Assembly: GCA_034620365.1 (NCBI GenBank)
Contig: JAQGEQ010000270.1
Location: 1,302,001-1,366,000 of the forward strand
From: Pegea sp. RAD2-039
Lineage: Eukaryota > Chordata > Thaliacea > Salpida > Salpidae
Length of the DNA: 64,000 bases
Direction of reading: 5' to 3'
Shown here: piece by piece, positions 25,872-38,200 of the stretch
Layout: each line of letters begins with the position of its first letter
Position numbering within the stretch: the stretch's first letter is position 1
Made by a program: the position numbers and the translations under genes
Notes under the pieces: model-generated
What the model saw: only the letters and a program-made list of their open reading frames with translations
What the model was told of the DNA's origin: nothing
The model's database searches: none

Positions 25872-25877
25872 ATTAAA
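25872..25877 (+). terminator. Poly(A) signal variant of the Polycomb gene
   Basis: ATTAAA 58 nt after the stop codon, the commonest natural variant of AATAAA. Confidence 0.45.
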
Positions 25878-26985
25878 GATTTTTTTGAACTTTGTTGCTC
25901 ACTTTCAGTTTGAATATGATGATTTGAGTAAACATGATGAAGTACTTGTTTTTACGTTGGTTTCATAAAGTTATTGATTTTTAATCTATTTTTATGCTTC
26001 AATTTCTAAAGAACCACTTAACCATGGCTTGTATCTTTCTGACTAAAATCTATTTATTCAGTGAGCAGACTTTTCTATCTTTAAAATTTGGAGTTTTCAA
26101 ACTTTTTATAGGTCAGCAACAATTCAATTTAAAATCGAGATATAGTCAATAGACCAGTAATTCAAAGTACATCTAGGAAAAAAAGAAAACAATAAGTTTT
26201 GGAAGCCTAATGATCTGAATAAAGAGTTCTAAGATAAACATTTGTTAAAATACTTCAGATTATATTTAAAATCAGACAAAAACTGTAAAGTTCTGTTTTA
26301 CTGATAATAATAGGGCGTGCTTTGGTCGATAACGATAAAAAAGTGGCTGTTAAAAATTGTTTTTAAATTGTTAACTAGATACGGTCTCAGTTTTCTGATA
26401 GGAATATTTGTTATGGTGTCACATTTTCAATAATTTTTCTTGAACTAAATTCCTCAAATTATCTTATAAGACATTTATTAAACCTCAAAAACCATTTAGT
26501 GAACCATTATTTTATTAACGGCTTCCTCAATTTTGAGATGTACAAAGTTGAGATTTGTAAGACTAAGTTCGTTTTAAATTTATTGGAACAAATACTTTAA
26601 AATGATATAAATTTGCCGACCAAATGCTGTTAATAAAAAATTTCGGTCAAAGTCGAACTTTACATATAACAAAAAGATGGCATGATGGAATAATACAAAA
26701 AACTGTGGTTGGAAACACTTGCTCAAAAAAATAAGCGAACAAACTTTCCCTAACCACTCACAAACGTAATTTCGTGAGCTTAAGTGCTTGTATAAAATTT
26801 CAGAAATCAGGCAAGAAAATATTCGACAATTATGTTGATACAGCTTTTGTTATTTTTCTGGCTTGAACTTTGTTAGCCGGAGCATCAGTCAAAGGAAGTT
26901 GATAAATACTTTTTTCCTAATTACGCATGGGATTTAGATTTTGTTAAGAGGAACGCAACACTGAGCTATCTCCACTCTCTAAATT
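25878..26985. other. Intergenic, no gene seen
   Basis: AT-rich sequence with no supported open frame on either strand. The stretch from about 26,850 is less AT-rich and probably belongs to the adjacent SINE-bearing block. Confidence 0.5.
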
Positions 26986-26989
26986 TAAT

Positions 26990-27170
26990 ATTTGGTTACG
27001 CTGCCCAGTTATCTAAGTGATATTAATATCAGCTGATGATGGTTTTCTGTCTGTTTCTCCCAAAGCAGCTACAAGGCAGCGGCAGTATTTACCTATAGTT
27101 TGAAAAATACTTTTCGCGCTCGATAGGTGGCGTAGTAACTGAATCATTGGAGACGCTTATGTTATAGTAC
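26990..27170 (-). mobile_element. SINE, family copy 2
   Basis: The minus-strand body TAGGTAAATACTGCC...CCTTGTAGCTGCTTTG aligns with the 17.4-17.6 kb copy, including the CGAGCGCGAAAAGTAT block. The tRNA-like head expected beyond about 27,150 is not clear here, so the copy is truncated or more diverged. Confidence 0.5.
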
Positions 27171-28989
27171 TGAAGAAAGAAAATAAACTATCCACAAAAT
27201 CATCAGTGAAATGTACTGAATATATAAGCTTTATTCAAGGTACTTTATACCACACATAATATTTTTTTTATTGTTGGAAGAATACTTAAATAAAAACGAG
27301 CGCGGCAAGTATTTCAACAACTGGCCCACCTATGATGGTTGACCGCTGGCCCAAACTAACTAAATTAACCTATAACTATATATTTAGTTGTTATTTTAGG
27401 TAACTTTCTTATTTTGGTAATTCTCAAGTATTAGTTTGATTTATTATTAAATTTTCTAAAATGTTCCTATTTTATAAAATTATATGTGCTTTTAAAACTT
27501 CAAAACCAATCGAGCTTGTACAGTTGAGTTTGCAGATTTCTAAATCAAGTAATTTTCTTAATTTAGAGAATTATCGAAATTGCCAAGACAAAATCATAAC
27601 ATTAGTAAAGTTATTCAGTTCTTAGCTTTATTGACTAAATGTTGAATACACGGCTTATGATGAATTTTGAAATAATGTCTTTAAAATTGGAAGCTTAATA
27701 TTATTCTAATCACAAAAAACTTGTTATGCGGTTTAAGTAAATTTATTTCAAAATAATATAATTATAAACTTTTACAAAGAATTAACTTGAATTAAACCAT
27801 GAAAATTACTTCAATTTTGCAGTTTAAAAAACTTTTAATAGTGAAACAAGCTTTCATTTATCATGCAATTAAAACTGAAAAAAACAATTAATGTTTTTTG
27901 GTTAGTTTATATATATACAATAATTTTTCTTGTACCAATGGAATATCTAAATCATTTTAAAACTAAATGTTTTGCTTAGATGCAGATCCTTATATAAGAA
28001 CTAAACGATTTATTTTTTGTTTATTTATGAGGTAGTCTTTAGATACATCTTATGAGTAAATCCAGAATAATAAATCAAAGTATAGTTACTAAATGTAAAA
28101 TAGTAACATTTAAAAATGACTTTTCTTTAATCAATATCTATAAATTGCAATAATATTTTACTCACAATCTCTAATGTAATTTTATTCTTATGAAAATTTA
28201 TTAGAAGTTAAGCAATTTGTTCCAACTATTCATATTTTTAGATCATAAATTGCTTTTAAAAGCAATTTTATTCTCAAGAAATCAGTCTTTGAAAATATTT
28301 TTAGTACAAATCTTATTGAGAGAAATATTTTTTGAATTTTAACCATTCCAAAATCATTTAAGTCTGATTCAGCTACTCTTAATATGAATTATGAAATAAT
28401 GTTTTTGTTTTTTTACATTAACAGCTCATGGATTAAACGAATAAATGATCGTTTATTTATGTAAATAGTTTTCTATCTGTAAGAATGTTGTCATCTTCAC
28501 ATAAATTATACTCACTAAATGTTGAGTATAAGAATGAAAGATGAAAAAATGATGATGTTAGCTGGTATTGGGATAAAGTTAATTCTTTCTTGATCAAATA
28601 TCAAGGTTATCTGCCTAGTAAACCAAAATGCAAATTATTATTTCCATTTTATAGTACAAAGCTATTTTAGAATATTTTACTGAAAACAAACTTCATTATA
28701 AGATGTCAGTTTGTGAATTAAAACAATTTCATAAAGTTTACAAAGCAGTTAAAACCAATATCAAGATATTTACTAGAATATTTTTTATCAGTTACTAACG
28801 ATTTAATTATTGAAATTTGTGGTATATTTGAAATATATACCAGAAGAGTATTTTACTGCATAAGTAAAAGTGTTTTCAAGTTTTGCATGGGCACTTTTTA
28901 AGTTACTACTCATTCTGTTCGCTGACCGTTAAGTTGTTGTATACGGTTAATATTTGGTTAATAACGATTTCTTTTATATAATAAATAAA
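27171..28989. other. Intergenic, no gene seen
   Basis: AT-rich DNA without supported open frames. A less AT-rich patch at 27,300-27,360 may be further repeat debris. Confidence 0.45.
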
Positions 28990-29950
28990 ATGGACAAAGT
29001 GACTAAGTTTAAAGTGATGTCTATAGACTCAAATGGCGTTACTGGAAGCAAAACTTTTATCAACTACATAGAAGAGTGTTATCAATTACCTAAAGCAGTT
29101 TGGGTCAAATTGAACTGATGAGATAAAATTAGCAGCACATGTTAACTGTTCAACCAAAGACATGTATCAGTACTTTAAGAGCTGTCAGACTTATTTAGAA
29201 GCTGAAGCGACGCTGGAGCAGTTATATGTAAAGAAACCAAATGAAACTTTGCCTAGCAAACGACTGTGAGTTTAATAATGTCGCGGCAGCAAAACACAAG
29301 GATGCTTTGATCGAGAACTCATTCATAATTATCCTTATCAAAAATAAGGCAACGGTTGTTAGAACAAAATACCTTAATATTAGAAGTAGCCTTTCATCAA
29401 GCGGTAATACTGGAGGTGGCCGGCGGAACAACCAATACTTCGGTGCCGGTAGATCGGTCGAAGCTGCAGGAGAAATATCAAATTCAATGAAATTGAGAAT
29501 GAGGACCAAGCAGAATTGACGGTAGCGGCCATGAAGAGAGTTTGTTTAAAATGTGTAGGTAGTAAGCCTCGTGACTTAAAAGGTGGCAAGCTGTATTAAG
29601 TACGTGTTTTAAATGTGGGATAAGGGACATTATAACCACGCATGACATCCTTAGAAAAGGTCCTTTGAGAAACAATCATGTAGAACATGTAGAACTATCG
29701 AATAAAAAGGGTATGTTGACCGTTAATTTATCCATCGAAGGGTACCGTTGTTATTAGTCGCCTTTTGCAATCGAATAAAGCTTTTTGAGAAATTTCTCTC
29801 ATTACAAAGTTGATGCTATCTTTGATAGAGGTTGATTAGTACTGAAACTCTTCAAATAGAGAAAAGCATGCTAAAGTAATAATACCGCTGATGTCTCCGA
29901 ACACTAGATGCATGATTCATTCTTTATCTTATGATTAAACTAAATATGGA
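28990..29950 (+). mobile_element. Gag remnant of the same LTR-type retroelement family
   Basis: Starts with a Met-initiated gag-like frame (MDKVTKFKVMSIDSNG) that runs about 40 codons before a frame break. It continues in other frames through a helical segment (about 29,110-29,270) and a Gly/Arg-rich stretch to a Cys-rich VCLKC segment near 29,540 and a CFKCG zinc-knuckle start at about 29,607. Further frame breaks and a stop fall in the knuckle. The VAAMKRVC stretch matches VAAMKEVC of the 18.4-kb copy. A protease-start-like segment (NLSIEG) follows. Inactive; no LTRs recognised. Confidence 0.65.
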
Positions 29951-30912
29951 GAACCTCCTTTTTCTGTCAATAGTTGAAATTCAAATTATCTTTTTACTAT
30001 ACAGCTGGTTTTTATGATATTCTTTTGAAATATTTCTTATGAGTTTTTATTTTGCATTAAACTTTTTTAGACTGACGGTTACACTTTTATCAAAGTATTC
30101 AACATTAATTACTACTATCAACATTTGACAACTATTCTATCATCTACAAAACTCTTTGATCTGCGAAAACCACTGAAATAAACTTGTTTTTTTTTCAAAT
30201 AAACTGTAAGATTGATCCTCGTTAGTATTTAAGAGAAGCGTAGCTGTGTATAATATAGCACCACTTTTCAACAGCTGATTTTTTTAGAGAATACTCCGAA
30301 AAAAATGTTTAAACTATTTTTTCTTGGAATTTTTTCTTAATGCCCTAATATTTTCACCAAGTTCGTTTTAACATATTTGATTGTTAATTGTAGTAAAGAT
30401 TTTAAAGACTCAGCATAGCTTAAAGCCTCAAATATTGTTTTAGCCATTTTAGTTGTAAATAAAGTCCCTAATATAAAATTGACCAGAGATTTGCACAAAA
30501 ATTACAAATACTCGAAATTTTATAATTTTTTAAACAATATGTAAAGTGATATGAGGAAAACAATATTTTGTATATATCAATCTTTTTTGAAACATTATTA
30601 AAACAGTATTAAAATTTTATGTTTATTTATTAAGTTATATAAACTTGATAATGATGAAATTGTTAAGGTTAAAATGACTTTCCATTTACTAAATCAGTTT
30701 TTTATAAAAATACTTTGGTTGACCCTTAAAAAAAGATTTAATTTTTTACTTTTATAGTAAAGCTTTATCTTGAATCATAAAATATAAAAAAAGTTTAAAT
30801 TATTTATACAACAATAATTTTGCTGTAATAATGAAGCATTGGTTTTTATTTTCATTCATTTTCATTAAATATATTTTTATAAGCAGTTTGAAATAAAATC
30901 ATTATCTTTATC
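29951..30912. other. Intergenic, no gene seen
   Basis: AT-rich DNA with no supported open frame. It probably includes the NARS2 promoter near its right end. Confidence 0.45.
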
Positions 30913-31014
30913 ATGCGTCTTGGAGGATATCTTTCCAAGAATATTTCTGTAAAGAAGATTTCTAAAATCTTAGCGGAGTCAAAAAGTTCAAACTGTTTTC
31001 CAGCTGTTCTTCAT
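30913..31014 (+). other. Candidate first exon of NARS2 (34 codons)
   Basis: An ATG opens MRLGGYLSKNISVKKISK..., Lys-rich and poor in acidic residues, as in a mitochondrial presequence. It ends at a perfect GTAAGT donor. It leaves phase 0, whereas every usable acceptor I see before the NARS2 OB-fold exon (31358, 31376, 31394) needs phase 1, so the direct join fails by one base. Either an intervening exon was missed, a different donor is used, or this is not part of NARS2. Confidence 0.4.
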
Positions 31015-31357
31015 GTAAGTTATCAATCTATAAAAATAATAATATTTTATTATTGTTCAAATGTCTATATTTTAATTGAAAACTTTTTCTTGTTTAATAA
31101 AAATAAGTTTTTTTTTCAAAATAATTTTAGAATATATAAAATTTAAAATATGGTAAATTTATATATTCAAATTGCATGATTATTTAGGAGTAAAAAAGTC
31201 AATTTTTACAAAATTGGTGCCTTACAAAGTCTCAATATTGATGAGCTACAATTAAAGGATATCAAAATTATTCTTTTATATTTCACAAAAAATGTTTAGT
31301 CTATTATTACATGCAATTATAAACCTTTTATTAACTTAGTATTATCTTCTTTTGTAG

Positions 31358-33757
31358 GATTAACATATTTTGTAGTAACTTTTCTTACAATAGAAGTAGT
31401 GTCATGCTCATTCTCTTCTGCCACAAATTATAATTGTTTCGATCAAATTGAATTAAACCTTTTTAAGGGCTGGATTAAATCTGTTCGTCATCATAAGAAA
31501 ACTGTTTTTGTTGATGTTGTAGATGGTAGTTATGAGCAACCTTTCCAAGTTCTTATACCAAAGGAACAGTTTCCAAGGTTTCTGTTCAACTTCATTGTCA
31601 CAATTATTATTTTCGTTGCTTTTATCAGCTTTTTGACCTTGGAACATAATTTTATAGAAGTCTAAACTATGGAGCATCTTTAAAAGTAGTTGGAGATGTC
31701 GTTCAAACAACTAAACACAAAGAAGGAGTTGAAATGATTTGTAGTGAAGTCAAAGAAATAGGTCTTTGTGACCCAGAAGTAATTGTTTAAATAGATGCAT
31801 ATCAAGCAAGCTAAGTTTTGAAAAAAGTCAAATACTATTTACATGTATTACTTGAAGAAGTATACAGAGAATACGAGATAAGAATATTTATAAACTAATT
31901 TTGTAATTTCGATTATAATAAAAATCATTATTCTTTTTGTAATGGACATTCTATTATCTTAAACTATAAATATAACGATAAACTACTAGATGTATAAACA
32001 TTTGATACTTACAACAACTGATTGAAAAACATTTCTACAAAAGTTAAAATAAGTTGTTGCTCTCAGAAATTTCCAAATTTTAAAGACAAAACAAAAACTC
32101 TGGGACACTTTAGAAGATGGCCTCATTTAAGAGTAAGAGACACACCAATGAAACAGCTTCTTTCTGTCCGAAGCCGATTGGAATTTGAAATACATCGTTA
32201 CTTTCAAGTTTGTTTATTGATATAAACTTTTATTTGATACTTGTGATTTTACAAATCTTAGTCTGCTGAGATTCATCAGATTATTCATATTTAGTGAAAA
32301 ATGTTTTAGTTAGAGTAATGGTCTAATTATTTTATTGATGTAGTGATTTTTAAAGTTAATCCAAAATGCTACATCATATGATACAACCCAAATATATCTC
32401 CTTATTTTTCTCTTTAAATTTGATTCTTTAAAATTTCTATCAATTTATTTTCATAAAAATTTTTGTTATATAAAATAATTTGATCAAGTTTTTTCAGTGT
32501 GATAACAAATATTTAATAGAAGAAGAAACGTTTTACATTTTTCAAATTATTCTTAAAAATGAAATAAGTAAGTTGTTTACAGGAACGTGACTATACTCAC
32601 ATTCATACTCCTATTCTTACATCAAACGATTGTGAAGGAGGTTGTAATGTGTTCAACGTTCAATCTTCTAATGAATCATTTCAAGACAATGAAACAAAGA
32701 AACGAAAGTTTTTCAACAATAATGTCCATCTGACTGTTTCATCTCAACTTCATTTACAAGCTTGCGCTCTTTCAAGAGCTGATGTTTACACACTTAGTCC
32801 AGTATTTCGAGCTGAACCAAGTGAAACACGAAATCATTTAGCTGAATTTTATATGTTGGAAGTGGAACGTGCTTTTTGTCAGGTATAATTTGATATATAT
32901 TTTGTGGAATTGAATCAGTAATTGATGTAGACTCAAGAAGAAATTATGGATGTAATGCAAGATAGTCTTCAAAATGTCGTAAAAAATCTCCTAGAAAAAT
33001 GCTCTGTGGAATTTTCAATACTTCAAAAAAATATCGACAAAGAACAGGGAATTGCGATCAATAACATGCTGAGCAAATCTTACCCAAGGTTCAACATTTC
33101 TCTTTCACTTTTTATTTAACAAATTACTTTTTAGTAAACTAATAATTTATCTTTTTAGTTCTGTTTTCCTCAGTTTATTTAACTGCATATAATGTTCAGA
33201 CTTCTTGAAAGTTGAAGATATTTTTGTTTATAGGATCACTTATGATGAAGCAATTGAGATCTTACATAAAAATCTTTCAAGCTCAATTGAATGGGGAGAT
33301 GACATCAATTCAGAACAAGAAAACTTCCTCACTTGCTATCATGAAAATCTGCCTGTATTCATCACAAACTTTCCTCTTAAGATGAAACCATTTTATGTAT
33401 TTTCAAACGATGATAATCGAACAGTAAGTCAAATCATCTACGATTCAATTTTCTTTTGAAGATCAATGAATTTCCTAGGCTGCAGCTGTTGACTTGATAG
33501 TACCTTTTTGTGGTGAACTTTGTGGAGGTTCTGTAAGGGAGCATCGTATCGAAAAATTAAAAAATAGAATCAATCTTCTGATGAATCAAGAAGAGAGTAC
33601 AAATTTGGATTGGTATGTTGAAATGGTTGGGTTTGGAAGTGTTCCTCACGCTGGGTTTGGAATGGGCTTTGATAGATTAATTCGCTTCCTCAGTGGTACT
33701 TCTAATATCAAAGATGTTGTACCTTTTCCTCGTTACTATCATAATTGCTTGCTTTAA
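31358..33757 (+). CDS. NARS2: Mitochondrial-type asparaginyl-tRNA synthetase (5' end unresolved)
   Basis: Charges tRNA-Asn with asparagine, a class IIb aminoacyl-tRNA synthetase; the closest family is the mitochondrial NARS2. Exons 31358-31577, 31658-31778, 32067-32207, 32583-32882, 32931-33088, 33234-33423 and 33479-33757 join in phase to about 468 residues, near the human length. The N-terminal OB-fold anticodon-binding domain contains FKGWIKSVRHHKKTVFVDV. The catalytic core has the HLRVRD motif 1 region, motif 2 in VFRAEPSETRNHLAEFYMLEVE, and motif 3 in the final exon: GFGMGFDRLIRFL, then IKDVVPFPRYYHNCLL, the exact type of C-terminus seen in NARS2. No in-frame ATG precedes the OB fold within the first exon given; see the upstream candidate exon. 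The 5' boundary is approximate (31358 or 31394). Confidence 0.93.
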
Positions 33758-33820
33758 GCTTATTCCACAATTATTGTTTTGATCTCAAACCATGTGATTA
33801 CAAAAAGTTGAATCATCGAT

Positions 33821-33826
33821 AATAAA
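33821..33826 (+). terminator. Poly(A) signal of NARS2
   Basis: AATAAA 64 nt past the stop codon, correctly placed for the synthetase transcript. Confidence 0.6.
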
Positions 33827-35277
33827 GTCCTGAACATTTATTGAAATAAATAAAATATGAACTATTTATTTATCTGTGAATCATGTTCAGTTTATTGTAA
33901 TTAGTTGAATAATATTTTTATTTAACTTCGATTTTACTTGCTTCTTTTAAATTTGCATATAATAAAATTGAAAATTGAATTACTTAACTTTCAAGTCACT
34001 TGAATTAAACAACGTTACCACACTTCTAACATTTTTTAGTTGTTATCAATAGTTAACTCATTACTCCAAAAATCTGAATTTGAGTTATTGTCTTGAAAAA
34101 TTGCTGAAAACCTAGGTTTTTCTTTTTCAGTCCTTAGTAAGGTTCGTAAAGATGTAATTTTAACTATCCTTTACTATTTAGGGTATTAACTTTAACGTTA
34201 ATTTACTTAAGATATCCAATTACTAATTACAATTTTATTCTTGATACATGGCTTTATTGATTTCGTTTATTGACTGTTAATTGAGAAACAATTTATGGCT
34301 AGAAAAGAGATTTTGATAAAAATAACTTTTTGTCAAACATTTAAAGCCTAATTTTTTTAAACGAAAGAGTTATTTATTTGAATGGTTATTAATTTTTGTT
34401 CATAATATGTATTGCAACCATATAGTTACATTCTAAGGTTAAAAAAAACCCAAAGCTTACAATAAGCTGCTTTTACTAGCTATCTGTTCTTTACAAAAAC
34501 TACTGTAACTTACAGCTACGACAAAAGTATGATTTCCTACAAAAATAACCAGCTTGTTTAAGCTGTAATAAAATGACCATGTGATTATCGAAGTTTTACT
34601 TAAGATTAAAAAAACACTTTAAAAAATTTACCTAACTAACTAATTATCGTGGGCCATTTCTAGAATGACTCAATTTAGACATAGCTTTAATAAACGTTTT
34701 AAATTCATTTTTGATATAAATGATAATTGTTTAGAAAGTTAGTCATGTTGTATATAATTCAAATTTTTGTTGATATTATTTTATCCAGATGTTATTAGTC
34801 TTCGGTTTAAATCATTCTAGTAATAAATTAGTGATCGTAAATATTCATACATAGTTGTAAGATTAACACAACACCAAATTCCTGATGTTAATTGTTATAT
34901 TTCATAAATAACTTATGATTTATTTCCGACCAATTTTAGCCGAAAATATTTAAAATATTTCTCTTGAAACGTATTAAATTTATAAAGTTTTTATTTAACC
35001 TATATAAATTAATACTTGACAAAAATTGATTGATCATTTTTTGCCAAATTATTTTTAATTGTTGTAATTATCATTGTTAAAAAATTCAACTATTATCTTA
35101 ACTTTTAAATATCAGGAACAGTTAAAAGACGTCATTTGAAGTCACGTGTTACTAAAAAAGTTAAAAATGTTTTTTGATGATTAGTTTACTCATAATTTGA
35201 TTTTTGTAGAAATACTTTCTTTTAATTAATACTTACATAAATCAGTTTTTGTTTAGATCAAAATTGGATAGAAAGTA
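33827..35277. other. Intergenic, no gene seen
   Basis: AT-rich with no supported open frame. The right end should contain the promoter of the receptor gene. Confidence 0.5.
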
Positions 35278-38200
35278 ATGCAGATTATTCTGTCAAATAT
35301 ATTTCTGATTTTTTTAGTTGGTTTTCAACTATATAAAAATGTTAAATCCTCTACAAGCTATAACAAGTCTCTAGTAGATAATATATTGTTTAATATTTAT
35401 GGTAAGATCCAAATATAATTATCTAAATATTTTGACAATAAGTATTTTGCTTCATATATTTCATCCTAAAAGTTTTACGTATCATCTTAATCTTTCTCGT
35501 TAAGTTATTTGGTCTCTCATAAATCTTGTTAAGATTTCTAACAGTTCAAATAAAGTTATCTAAAAAAATATTTAAGTTTAAATCATTAAATAAGTTACTT
35601 AATATTTTTAATATTTTCTATTTAAAGGTTCTTTTGAAAAATCCTTTTCACTTGAAGAAAGGGAGGTTGCTTATGTTGCTTTAAACATGCTTCACAAACA
35701 TTTTCCTAAATTGGAAAGAAAGTGTTACATTAATGACTGTCAGTTTAATGAGATAGAAAATGTTTTTCCTAATATCAAAGATAGAGTTAGTAGAATGTTT
35801 GTTTTTATATAATATGATTTCTTGAGATAGAAAGTAAGTAGACTAAGAATTTTTGCAATTTATAAATGATAAAACCCTAAAATCATGACTCAATCTTTTA
35901 AATTAACATTTGTTGTTGCCACTAATTTATTTATTTAATTTACTCAAGTTTGCTTATTTTATAAATCAAATTGAATCATATCACAATGTGATCAATCACA
36001 ACATGAATCATAGAAACAAATTACATTACAGTTTTTTTTACAGACTAAATTTTTCTCAATTTTGTTGTGTGCTAAATATGGAGCTTCATGTAGCGGTAAC
36101 CTTTTGCTATCAACAATTTACTAAACAAATAATTATTTGAAAAGTATAACGCTAATACTAACGCAAATCAGTAACAGTGATTCAATCGATTTCATATTTA
36201 ATGCTAAAATGGAAGTTTGTGAATTATTTTCATAGCTAACGGATATTGGAATGATTGGCAAGCTTGGAGCCGATGCACTCCTAGTTGTATTCAATCTCAA
36301 AGCACAAGATTTCGAACATGTGAGCAACCGGAGATATGGGGAAAACCGTGTGATTATCACTCACAAATGTCATTACAAGTGCGAAATTGTTCAATTAAAA
36401 CTGACTTATGTGCAAGTGAGTTTACTTGTCTTCGTGCTTTCATATCAACAAATAGGTTTGCTCAGATCTACCTCCTGGTAGCTGGACGGATTGGAGTAAG
36501 TGTAGTGTGTCTTGTGGAAGAGGTTACCAAAGTAGAAGTTGGATGTGTGAACAAAGTAATGAAGTATGTGATTTAAAGAATATTCAGAAAAGAGATTGTT
36601 CAAAGACGCCATGTTCCGGTGAAGCTAACTTCCTACTTGCATAATATTTGAAAAAAATTGATTTGTAGTGAACGGGGGCTGGAACATATTCCGTGAAACT
36701 GTTTCAAATTGTCATAATTTGATATGTGGTCAAAATTATCGAATTCTAGAACGAAAATGTACCAGCCCACGACCTGTAGGCGATGGACTTATTTGTGTGG
36801 GACCATCTGCTAAAGTGGAGCCTTGTAAAGAAAGTTTATGTGAAAGTAATTACTTCCACATTGTAAATAAATGTTGTAAGAAATCGTTGTACAGATTCTG
36901 CTGATAAGTTGCCAGTGGTTTACTTCCAACCTTCAAGCTCTCTGTATTTACTCTTCAAGTCTTCTCTTCCCTTTTTCACTCTTACATTGAGATTCAAACT
37001 TCTCAGTTTAAATGGAACTTTGTTGAGATTTCACATCAATGACGAAATGAAGTTGACCAGTGACAATTATTTAAGTTTGCATGTAGCAAAAAATCGAATA
37101 ATTTTTCAGTTTCAGTTGAGAAATTGTGTTCCGATTCTTATACCAACAACACAATTGAAAGTAATTTTCGTTTGTAATTGAAATTCACTCATTTACTCAA
37201 TTTATTACCAAGATTGATGAATGGAATGTCTTTCGTCTAGATGTCGTTGAAAGGTTTTTAACTATTCGTACCAATGAACGACATAATATATTTGAAGAGT
37301 TTCTTGATGATAAGTCATCTACTGAATCATGTCTTCAAAATCCCTTCTTTCAAACTTACCAGGGAGTCATGTCTGTTGGTAGTTGGAAAGATGAGTTGGG
37401 ATTTAGAGGTGAGTTAGTTTGTTAAAAATAAACTCAAGATTAAAGTTAAACAATTTTGATTAAATAAGTTTGAAATTATTTTGCCGAAAATGTATCCAAA
37501 TGTATTCCGCTAGATGGCGTAACTAACCCCTATCACAGGCTGTAAATTAAATAGTTTTTTTTCGATAAGTTTACTTTAAATCAAACTACTTCATTAAAAT
37601 TTACGATCTTAACTATATCAAATAAGTTAATCAAATTTAAGGTTAATTTAAAGATGATTAATCAACTTTGAATATATATTTGTTTAAATTAAATTATTGA
37701 AACAACTTTATAGTTTCAAAACATGCTTGTTTGGCTTGCTGCATGCTAAAATCAACAGATGCCTACTTGATTAAATCAACTGTTGGTTTGGCGAACGGAA
37801 TTTCCACATTTAACACCAGATATCAACTTCTAAATTAAACCAACATTTGTTTTAATTATATTTTTCTGAATATTTTGTCAGTTTCGTTTATCAATTATAC
37901 AATCACAAAACATCTTCTGTATTACATCAAGGACATTCTTTCAAGCTATAGTAGTTGTCTCTTGACGAATTTTTCAAGACTTTGCAAATGATTATTCCAA
38001 CTGTACTTATGCATTGATAACGTTTTCTTCTATCATCACCATAATTTCTAATTTGAATTTTATAAAATCTCTAAAACTCGCTTGCAAACTAATTGTTAAC
38101 TTTATTGAAGTCATGTTAGTCACTTAATATTAATATTATAAATTTATTGTTTGTTAATAACATTAACTTTTGCAAGAATAGTTTTTCTACAATTTTTTGC

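Noticed and set aside
29222-29675. Minus-strand open frames opposite the gag remnant
   Set aside because: The plus strand carries the gag and zinc-knuckle similarity; the opposite frames match nothing.
36251-36576. Plus-strand frames overlapping the TSP1 exons in other phases
   Set aside because: The TSP1 Trp/Cys pattern and exon phases fix a different frame.
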